NCBI GenBank assembly: GCA_964408435.1
Contig: CAYOZL010000053.1
Location: 1-17,484, forward strand
Direction of reading: 5' to 3'
DNA: 17,484 nt
DNA from: CAYOZL01 sp964408435
GTDB lineage: Bacteria; Bdellovibrionota_C; UBA2361; SZUA-149; CAYOZL01
In this document: in pieces, positions 1 to 6,269 of the stretch
Numbering within the stretch: the first letter of the stretch is position 1
How the letters are laid out: each line of letters begins with the position of its first letter
Notes under the pieces: model-generated
Seen by the model: the letters and a program-made list of their open reading frames with translations, nothing else
Databases searched by the model: none
Told to the model about the DNA's origin: nothing
Position numbers and translations under genes: made by a program

Positions 1-75
1 CTTTATCTAATACTTGCATTATTTTACTTGCTAAATTATGTTCTTTCTCTTGTATGACGATGACTATTTACGGTT

Positions 76-1380
76 ATGAGTAAGGAAATGAATAAAGTTA
101 AAGATTTAAAAGTTGGAATTTTAGGGCTAGGCTATGTGGGTCTACCTGTAGCACTTGGCTTCGCTAGAAATTTCTCAGGAACAGTCGCTTTTGATGTAAA
201 AGAATCAAGAGTTAATTCTTTAAAGTCAGGAGTGGATAATAATGAAGATGTTCCTGAAGAAGAATTAAAAGATTTAGATATTCTTTTTACGCATAACACT
301 GAAGATTTAAAAGGTTGTAACTTTTTTATTGTTGCAGTTCCAACTCCAATTGATGAAGATAAAAGACCAGACCTAGGAGCATTAGTTGCTTCGTCTAAAA
401 CTGTAGCTAGTGTAATTGAAAAGGGGGCAGTGGTTGTTTATGAATCTACTGTTTATCCTGGGGTAACTGAAGAAGTTTGTGGAAAAATTATTGAAGAAAA
501 TTCTGGTTTAACTCAAAGCAAAGATTTCTTTTTAGGTTATTCTCCTGAAAGAATTAATCCAGGTGATAAAGAGCATACATTAGAGAGAATTATAAAAGTA
601 GTTTCTGGTGAGAATGAAGAAGTGCTTCAGTTAGTTGCTGATGCGTATTCAAAAGTTGTAACGGCTGGGGTATTTAAAGCCTCTTCAATCAAAGTAGCTG
701 AAGCTGCAAAGGCAATTGAGAATACTCAAAGAGATTTAAATATTGCTTTAATGAATGAGTTAGCAATTATTTTTGATAAGATGGATATTCCTACTAAGGA
801 TGTCTTAGATGCAGCTGGAACTAAATGGAATTTTCTTAAATTTACACCTGGTTTAGTTGGTGGGCACTGTATTGGAGTTGACCCTTATTACTTAACTACC
901 AAAGCAGAACAGATGGGCTACCACCCGCAAGTAATACTAGCTGGTAGAAGAATCAATGATGATATGGGCTACTTTGTAGCCAAAAAAGCTATTAAGCTTC
1001 TTACTAATAATGATGTGAAGTTATCTGGTGCAAGAGTTGCTGTAATGGGCGTGACATTTAAAGAAAACGTGGCAGATGTAAGAAATAGTAGAGTGCCTGA
1101 TATCATTAAAGAGCTTAAAGATTTTGGTATGAATGTTTTAGTTCATGATCCAATTGTTGAGAAAGGAGCATTAAAACATGAGTATGGAATCGATTTAGTT
1201 GGTAAAGAAGAATTAAAAGATTTAGATGCGATTGTGTTAGCGGTTTCTCATGATGAATACAAGAATTTAGGACTTGAGGATTACAAGTCTATGTTAAACT
1301 CTAAGGCAGTACTTTTAGATGTGAAATCAATATTAGATCAAGAAGAATACAAGAAACACTTTTTATACTGGAGACTATAA
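76..1380 (+). CDS. tviB: UDP-N-acetylglucosamine/galactosamine 6-dehydrogenase (TviB/WbpO type)
   Basis: NAD-dependent UDP-sugar 6-dehydrogenase of the UDP-glucose/GDP-mannose dehydrogenase superfamily. It oxidises C6 of UDP-GlcNAc or UDP-GalNAc to the uronic acid in the cytoplasm, for a capsule, Vi-like or O-antigen glycan. The 434-residue protein has the N-terminal Rossmann motif GILGLGYVGLP (about 14-24), a VPTPI motif, YESTVYPG, GYSPERINPGDK, the helix AAKAIENTQRDLN, and the catalytic-cysteine loop GLVGGHCIGVDPYY with Cys265; the C-terminal UDP-binding domain follows (VTFKENVADVRNSR). Length and motifs match Salmonella TviB closely. The ATG at 76 has no clear Shine-Dalgarno; a second ATG at 88 is possible. 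Its stop overlaps the next start by one base (TAATG), so the pair is probably translationally coupled. Family assignment is very sure; the exact substrate (GlcNAc or GalNAc) is inferred from the neighbouring epimerase. Confidence 0.95.
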   Translation: MSKEMNKVKDLKVGILGLGYVGLPVALGFARNFSGTVAFDVKESRVNSLKSGVDNNEDVPEEELKDLDILFTHNTEDLKGCNFFIVAVPTPIDEDKRPDLGALVASSKTVASVIEKGAVVVYESTVYPGVTEEVCGKIIEENSGLTQSKDFFLGYSPERINPGDKEHTLERIIKVVSGENEEVLQLVADAYSKVVTAGVFKASSIKVAEAAKAIENTQRDLNIALMNELAIIFDKMDIPTKDVLDAAGTKWNFLKFTPGLVGGHCIGVDPYYLTTKAEQMGYHPQVILAGRRINDDMGYFVAKKAIKLLTNNDVKLSGARVAVMGVTFKENVADVRNSRVPDIIKELKDFGMNVLVHDPIVEKGALKHEYGIDLVGKEELKDLDAIVLAVSHDEYKNLGLEDYKSMLNSKAVLLDVKSILDQEEYKKHFLYWRL

Positions 1381-2378
1381 TGAAATACGAACAAGTTTTA
1401 AAAGATTTAGAAGCGAGCCCAAAAACTTGGTTAGTAACTGGGGCTGCAGGATTTATAGGCTCACATTTAGTAGAGAATTTATTAAAGGCTAAGCAAAAAG
1501 TTATTGGACTAGATAACTTTGCAACTGGTTACCAGAAAAATGTAGATTTATTTTCAAAGGATTCTAACTATAAGTTTGTAGATGTAGATGTTTCTGATGC
1601 TAAGGCTTGTGCTGATGCTTGTAAGGGAGTTGATTATGTTCTTCATCAAGCTGCTCTTGGTTCAGTGCCACGTTCAATGGAAGATCCAATTAGTAGTAAT
1701 ACAGCTAATGTTGATGGCTTTTTAAATATTATTAATGCTGCAAAAGATAATAATGTTAAGGGCTTTGTTTATGCATCTTCTAGTTCTGTTTACGGAGATG
1801 ACCCAGAGCTTCCAAAAGTAGAGAGTAAAGTTGGGAAAGTGCTTTCTCCATATGCAGCAACAAAAAAAATTAATGAAATTTATGCTCAAACTTATGCTTC
1901 AGCTTATGGTTTTAGTTCAATTGGGCTTAGGTATTTTAATGTTTTTGGACCAAGACAAGATCCAAATGGTGCTTATGCAGCAGTAATACCTAAATGGGTA
2001 GATGCATTAAGAAATGGGAAAGAGTGTAAAATTTTTGGTGATGGGACTACTAGTAGAGACTTTTGTTATGTAACAAATGTAGTGCAAGCAAATATTTTAT
2101 CTGCTCTACATAATTTTGAAACTCCAGCTAATCTTACTTTTAATGTTGCTTTAGGAAATAAGACTTCACTTACTGAGTTGTATTTTTTAATTAGAGATAG
2201 AGTGGCTAAGTCAAATCAATCGACTAAAGACTTAGAGCCTAAGTATGAAGATTTTAGAAAAGGCGATATTAAGCACTCTTTGGCAAATACTAGCGCAATT
2301 CAAGATACTTTAGGATATGTGCCAACGGTAGAAATAGACGAAGGTTTAGATACTACAGTAGCTTGGTTTTTAAATTAG
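1380..2378 (+). CDS. tviC: UDP-N-acetylglucosamine/glucuronate C4-epimerase (TviC/WbpP type)
   Basis: Extended short-chain dehydrogenase/reductase that inverts C4 of UDP-GlcNAc or UDP-GlcNAcA to the galacto form. With the upstream dehydrogenase it yields UDP-GalNAcA. The 332-residue protein shows the NAD-binding TGAAGFIGSH (20-29), GLDNFATG (43-50), the HQAALGSVPRS segment characteristic of the WbpP/TviC subgroup, a serine-rich strand ending in VYG (133-139), catalytic YAATK (Tyr158, Lys162), and LRYFNVFGPRQDPNGAYAAV, which is nearly invariant in WbpP. The N-terminal helix before the glycine motif (KYEQVLKDLEASPKTWLVT) is also typical of WbpP rather than GalE. It starts inside the stop codon of tviB. 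Its 3' end overlaps by 9 bp the end of the convergent gene on the minus strand. No glycosyltransferase or flippase gene lies in the window, so the final glycan is unknown. Confidence 0.95.
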   Translation: MKYEQVLKDLEASPKTWLVTGAAGFIGSHLVENLLKAKQKVIGLDNFATGYQKNVDLFSKDSNYKFVDVDVSDAKACADACKGVDYVLHQAALGSVPRSMEDPISSNTANVDGFLNIINAAKDNNVKGFVYASSSSVYGDDPELPKVESKVGKVLSPYAATKKINEIYAQTYASAYGFSSIGLRYFNVFGPRQDPNGAYAAVIPKWVDALRNGKECKIFGDGTTSRDFCYVTNVVQANILSALHNFETPANLTFNVALGNKTSLTELYFLIRDRVAKSNQSTKDLEPKYEDFRKGDIKHSLANTSAIQDTLGYVPTVEIDEGLDTTVAWFLN

Positions 2379-3278
2379 TCTGGTTTTTAGGCTAGCTAGA
2401 GTAAGCTTATAGTTTTTAATCAGAGCTATAAAATTATACTTAGTTTTTGCTATAACTTTATTTGCTACTTGATTAATTAGATTTTTATTTTTCTTGTTTG
2501 ACTCTTCTTGTTTTAAAATCATGTAAGATTTTATTAGGAAATGTGTTCCTTTTAATACAACTGCTTTAACATCACTACTTGGTCTTTGAGAGTTTATGCC
2601 ATCATGGTGAAGGTAGTAAGTTAATTCAAAAATTCTAAATGCTCTTTCTATTCCTTCTAGTTCTGAGACCTGATCTTTAATCTTAGTATTGTATAAATCA
2701 AGATAGTGACTAACTCCTGCTTTTGAATTCCTACTAGGTTCAATGCAATTACTTTGGTTTAAACCGTAAGCTCTTCCAGTCGATTTTATAAATTGAAATA
2801 AACCACAAGCAGTACTTGTGTTTGCTTTTGCTAATGGATTAAAACCAGATTCTACTTCTACAGTAGCAAGCAGGGCAGCTTTATGGCTGATATCTAAGTC
2901 TTTTGCTGAAAATAAAATTGCTTTAATTGATTCCTTTTGTGCCCAGATAGGTGCTCCGACATTTTTAGTTTCATTATTATAATTTCTAGTAAAGCTAGAA
3001 TTTAGAGCAATTTTTTCTAGCGTGCTCTCAGGGACTAAGTTTTTCTCGTTTGAAATATTTGCTTCATTAACCACTAAAAATAAAATTAATAAACTTGAAA
3101 TTAAGAGGGCAGCGTGGCTTGAGTGATTAGATATGTATCTTTTCAAAGACTTAAGTAATGACTTAATTCTTCTTAAAAAACGTCTTAGGGTAACAAGGAG
3201 TTTTAAACTTTTTCTATTAAAAACAACATTGTAGTCATTACTGATATCATTGAGATATATTTCTCTAGTTCTATCCAT
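2370..3278 (-). CDS. Membrane-anchored lytic transglycosylase-like (SLT-fold) protein
   Basis: Putative peptidoglycan-cleaving protein. Counting from the ATG at 3278 (302 residues), a basic, arginine/lysine-rich N-terminal segment (about 22-50) precedes a single hydrophobic segment (about 55-72, ALLISSLLILFLVV), suggesting N-in/C-out topology with the catalytic part in the periplasm. The SLT-like core has VEVESGFNP (catalytic Glu about 143) followed by ACGLFQFIKSTGRAYGL, the classic ESxFxP plus GLxQF pair of family 1/goose-type lysozyme-like transglycosylases. The later AYN-type motif seen in many SLTs is not evident; ELTYYLHHDG occupies that region. The C-terminal 60 residues are lysine-rich and unassigned. 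A TTG start at 3293 would add five residues; I prefer the ATG, although neither has a clear ribosome site. The gene is divergent from the lipoprotein gene at 3414 and convergent with tviC. The fold is likely; substrate and activity are inferred. Confidence 0.75.
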   Translation of the reverse strand: MDRTREIYLNDISNDYNVVFNRKSLKLLVTLRRFLRRIKSLLKSLKRYISNHSSHAALLISSLLILFLVVNEANISNEKNLVPESTLEKIALNSSFTRNYNNETKNVGAPIWAQKESIKAILFSAKDLDISHKAALLATVEVESGFNPLAKANTSTACGLFQFIKSTGRAYGLNQSNCIEPSRNSKAGVSHYLDLYNTKIKDQVSELEGIERAFRIFELTYYLHHDGINSQRPSSDVKAVVLKGTHFLIKSYMILKQEESNKKNKNLINQVANKVIAKTKYNFIALIKNYKLTLASLKTRLI

Positions 3279-3319
3279 GGTATTAGGGTGCAAATCTTAT
3301 TTAAAAGGATTCAATTGTT

Positions 3320-3363
3320 GAGTGAATTAGTCAACTATGCTTTTTAGAGACATTTATTCACTC
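3320..3363. repeat. 8-bp inverted repeat in divergent intergenic region
   Basis: GAGTGAAT (3320-3327) and ATTCACTC (3356-3363) form perfect arms separated by 28 bp, between two divergently transcribed envelope genes. A shorter repeat, GTTGA/TCAAC (3317-3321 and 3331-3335), overlaps the left arm. The placement suits an operator shared by both promoters, but I cannot point to clear -35/-10 pairs. Chance occurrence in AT-rich DNA is possible. Confidence 0.3.
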
Positions 3364-3413
3364 CCTCTAAGCTTAGCTATATGTTACTCAATATTTAAAT
3401 ATTACTTATAATT

Positions 3414-4604
3414 ATGAAAAAACTTACTATTTTAATTCTATCCTCTTTAATTTTATCAAGTGTTTCTTGCTCTTCTTCTAAAAAAGCTAAGCAAAATGTT
3501 CCACTCTCAAGAGCTCTTAGTTTAGTCTCAGAAGTAGATTCGCTTAAGCAAGTAGCAAGCTCGGATAGTAAGCAGTATCTTAGATTACAAAGAATTCTTA
3601 GAGACGTAAAAATTAATTTCAATTCAATTGTTTATGATACTCCGAACTTAGAGTGTTTTGTAATAGATAATCAACTTAGAATTAGTTCTTCTTTAATAGA
3701 TTTAATGAGAAATGATGAGGTGTTGTCTCTCATTATTAAAGAGTATGCACATCAAGAACAGGGACATTATCTACCTAGGTTAAATAGTGGATTTGATAAC
3801 TCTGCAGAGTTTATTTTTAATACACGTTTTAGTGAATCCGAAACTAGAATTGCTGATGCATATACTCTTCAATATTTTGCTGATAACTCTTTAAACCTCC
3901 AGTCAGTAGTTAACACTGCATATAAATTATCAAGCATTTATGAAAAGAATGCTTCAGGCTCTAAGAGTGTTGAATTTAGTCCAAGTTTAATTAATAGCTC
4001 TTCTAAGATTAGAGCTAGAGCAATTGCAGCGATGCTAGAAGAATATAAGTTAGATAGAAACTATTTTGCTGGAATTTTAAATACATCAAATGGCCAAACA
4101 AATAGGGTAGTAGATACACCTCAACAAGCTGTTACAAAAGCTCCGATACGTATACCAAGTAATACGCGAAACGTTATAGGTGAGCCTGCAGTAGCTGTTG
4201 CTGGAGACTTAAATGCAAATGCTCAAGTAGATGATTTATTTAGAAGCGATGATAGGCCTGAGATAATTAAAACAATGAAACCTAAATCAGCTTCATTAAA
4301 ATTTAATAATAATTTTAATAGAAATCAAACTGCTAATCAGGAATCTTCAGGGGGTAAATTTAGAGCTTCTTCTGGTTGGTATTTGCAAGTTAGCGCAGAA
4401 AACTCTTTATCAGAAGCCAAGAATAAAATTTTACAACTTGAGCAAGACAATTTGAGCTGTGTAATTCAAGATATAAAAGTTAATGGAAATACACTTTATA
4501 GAATTTTAATTGGCCCTTATTCAAATGAGATCACAGCAAGGAGTAAATCAGGTCAATCAAGTTTGATAAGTGCCGATGCATTTACCCGTTATATAGAAAA
4601 CTAA
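3414..4604 (+). CDS. Lipoprotein with degenerate M48-like peptidase domain and C-terminal SPOR domain
   Basis: The 396-residue protein begins with a short signal peptide (KKLTILILSSLILSSVSC) with Cys19 as probable lipidation site; the lipobox is weak because Ser replaces the usual Leu at -3. Residues about 78-160 resemble the M48 metallopeptidase core: FVIDNQLRISSSLIDLM, then NDEVLSLIIKEYAH, then SESETRIADAY. Aligned without gaps, the HExxH zinc helix reads KEYAH (109-113), so the first zinc histidine is Lys109, while Glu110, His113 and a possible third ligand Glu143 remain. A low-complexity Asn/Ser-rich linker (about 225-318) leads to a SPOR domain (about 320-395: GWYLQVSAENSLSEAKNKI, then YRILIGPYSN), which binds denuded glycan strands at division sites. 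I infer an outer-membrane-anchored periplasmic protein without peptidase activity. No Shine-Dalgarno is visible. Lipoprotein and SPOR calls are firm; the M48 relationship is moderate. Confidence 0.7.
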   Translation: MKKLTILILSSLILSSVSCSSSKKAKQNVPLSRALSLVSEVDSLKQVASSDSKQYLRLQRILRDVKINFNSIVYDTPNLECFVIDNQLRISSSLIDLMRNDEVLSLIIKEYAHQEQGHYLPRLNSGFDNSAEFIFNTRFSESETRIADAYTLQYFADNSLNLQSVVNTAYKLSSIYEKNASGSKSVEFSPSLINSSSKIRARAIAAMLEEYKLDRNYFAGILNTSNGQTNRVVDTPQQAVTKAPIRIPSNTRNVIGEPAVAVAGDLNANAQVDDLFRSDDRPEIIKTMKPKSASLKFNNNFNRNQTANQESSGGKFRASSGWYLQVSAENSLSEAKNKILQLEQDNLSCVIQDIKVNGNTLYRILIGPYSNEITARSKSGQSSLISADAFTRYIEN

Positions 4605-4621
4605 TATTAAACAGTAATATT
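4603..4621. repeat. AT-rich hairpin between lipoprotein and dehydrogenase genes
   Basis: AATATTA (4603-4609) and TAATATT (4615-4621) form a 7-bp stem with a 5-nt loop directly after the stop codon of the upstream gene. It is all A-T and lacks a following T-run, so it is a poor terminator. Read-through into the dehydrogenase gene is plausible. Confidence 0.3.
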
Positions 4622-4649
4622 AAAGAATTAAATCTTTAGGAGTTTTAAA

Positions 4650-5885
4650 ATGAAAGAGATTAACTGGCCAAATACTAGCTCTGCTTTTAAAGAAGAATTT
4701 AAAAAATTAGAAACAGAATTTTCAAACTTAGAACCTCAACTTGAGGTAACTGTTAGAGATCCTGAATACGGAATGGAGGGTTTTGCAGTTGTAATGAATA
4801 CAATGCCAAATCCTGTCCCTAATTTAACTCCTTGTGGAAAAGGTGGAACTCGAATTACAGAAAATGTAACTTTAGCTGAAGTTAAAATGCTTGCTAAAAA
4901 AATGGCACTTAAAAATGCCGCAGCAGGCCTTCCAATTGGTGGTTCTAAATCGGCCTTAGTTGGGGATCCTGATTCTAAAGATTTTGAGAAACTCTATAGA
5001 AGTTTTGTAAGAGCACTAAAACCAAATTTAAGAGAAAATGGTGGAATATTTGGTGGTTTTGGTTTTGATATCGGAGCAAGGCCTATTCATCCCAAATGGG
5101 CATGTGATGAATTGCAATCAATGAAGTCATTTACTGGAAAGCCAGTAGAAATGGGTGGAACGGATTACGATAAAGAAGGTATAGCTGGTCTAGGTGTGGC
5201 AGTGGCTGCAGAAACTGCTTTAAAGCTTGATAAACAAGATATTAATTCTACAAGTTTTTCAGTACAAGGCTTAGGAGCTATGGGTGCTGCAGTAGTTAAA
5301 TACTTTTCTGAGAGAGGAGGAAAGTTAAAAGCAGTATCTGATCCTAGAATAGGAGGAAGTTTTTTATTTCAAGAGCCTGTAAGTAAAGAGCTTATTGACT
5401 CAATTAGTTCGGCTAACTTCGATGAGACCAACAAGCTACTTAAAGAATTAGATAGTTGCGTAAAGAATGATTGCTTAAACCAAGTACTATTTGAACAAGT
5501 AGACGTTGCATTTCCAAGTGCAATACAAGACGTTATTACTTTAGAAAATGTTTCAAAGGTACAAGCAAAGTACTGGGTAGAAGGAGCAAACTCTCCTGTT
5601 AAAGAAGAAGCTTACAGCTCATTATATGAGAGTGGAAAAGTAGTAATACCTGATTTTATTGCTAATCCTGGTGGAGTAATAGCAGCTTATGTGGAGCTAA
5701 GTTCAGAGTTAACTCCAGAGCAAAATGCTAAGACTAGAGGTAATGTTATTAAAGCTAAAGAATTAACAGAACAGTTAATATCAAAAAACGTAGAAGTACT
5801 TCTAGAGAAATCTAGAGCTCTTAAAATTGATACAAAAACAATTGGGTTGTTTATTTCTTACTCAAAGATTTTGCAGAGAGCGTAA
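4650..5885 (+). CDS. Glu/Leu/Phe/Val dehydrogenase family oxidoreductase (divergent)
   Basis: Amino-acid dehydrogenase of the ELFV family, which interconverts an L-amino acid and its 2-oxo acid plus ammonium using NAD(P). The 411-residue length is normal. Visible family elements are GKGGTRI (63-69, substrate loop), KKMALKNAAAGLPIGGSK (83-100) with probable substrate Lys88 and catalytic Lys100, GFDIGARP with Asp140, a GGTDYDKEGIAGLGV segment, the dinucleotide-binding VQGLGAMG (Gly207/209/212), EGANSPV, and PDFIANPGGVIAAYVE near the C-terminus. The catalytic segments deviate from textbook GDH (PCGKGG for GPAKGG; FGFD for APDV), so I cannot choose between glutamate and a branched-chain or aromatic substrate. 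It has a strong ribosome site, AGGAG at 4638-4642, 7 nt before the ATG. The next gene is convergent, 18 bp away, with no obvious terminator between them. Confidence 0.85.
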   Translation: MKEINWPNTSSAFKEEFKKLETEFSNLEPQLEVTVRDPEYGMEGFAVVMNTMPNPVPNLTPCGKGGTRITENVTLAEVKMLAKKMALKNAAAGLPIGGSKSALVGDPDSKDFEKLYRSFVRALKPNLRENGGIFGGFGFDIGARPIHPKWACDELQSMKSFTGKPVEMGGTDYDKEGIAGLGVAVAAETALKLDKQDINSTSFSVQGLGAMGAAVVKYFSERGGKLKAVSDPRIGGSFLFQEPVSKELIDSISSANFDETNKLLKELDSCVKNDCLNQVLFEQVDVAFPSAIQDVITLENVSKVQAKYWVEGANSPVKEEAYSSLYESGKVVIPDFIANPGGVIAAYVELSSELTPEQNAKTRGNVIKAKELTEQLISKNVEVLLEKSRALKIDTKTIGLFISYSKILQRA

Positions 5886-5903
5886 ATAACAAAGAGCTTA
5901 AAT

Positions 5904-6263
5904 TTATATCTCAGTTATTCCTGTAGAGACATATCCTTTCCAAAAAACAATTAATAAGCCTGCTAGAGTGAGCCAGCCAAAAAGAGCAATTGTAATAGCA
6001 GAAAATAGTTTTAGGCGATTACACAGGAAGTATAGAATTAGTAAATAACCAAGAAATGGAAGTAGAGATAGCGCTCCGAAAAGTATTGTAGTTCTTAAGT
6101 CGCTTTCAGTGCGTGTTGTTCCAACAATGATATGGGCAATTAGAGAAAAGGAGGGAATTAGAGGAATTAAACCAGCAAGATAAAAATTATCGCTTTTCGA
6201 AACAAAATCGATAGTAATTACAAGACCTGCTCCAATTAGTGCTTTTACAAAAAGTTCAGGCAT
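5904..6263 (-). CDS. glpM: GlpM family inner-membrane protein
   Basis: Small (119-residue) integral membrane protein with about four hydrophobic segments. It matches the GlpM family along its length: a KALIGAGLVITIDFVSKS N-terminus, then YLAGLIPLIPSFSLIAHIIV (the family signature, compare YIAGLIPLFPTFALIAHYIV in E. coli GlpM), LRTTILFGALSLLPF and a final helix ending FWK. GlpM was named for an effect on membrane glycerol-3-phosphate metabolism and alginate production in Pseudomonas; its molecular activity is unknown to me. The ATG begins 6 nt after the stop of the large Fe-S oxidoreductase gene upstream on this strand, so the two are surely co-transcribed, and translation is probably coupled because no independent ribosome site is seen. 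Family assignment is confident; the functional link with the oxidoreductase is only an inference. Confidence 0.88.
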   Translation of the reverse strand: MPELFVKALIGAGLVITIDFVSKSDNFYLAGLIPLIPSFSLIAHIIVGTTRTESDLRTTILFGALSLLPFLGYLLILYFLCNRLKLFSAITIALFGWLTLAGLLIVFWKGYVSTGITEI

Positions 6264-6269
6264 AAATGT

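Noticed and set aside
3407..3412. TATAAT just before the lipoprotein start as a promoter
   Set aside because: A start from this box would fall inside the coding region past the ATG at 3414, so it cannot serve that start.
3395..3622. Minus-strand open frame opposite the lipoprotein gene start
   Set aside because: It overlaps the signal peptide and start of a well-supported gene, with no independent evidence.
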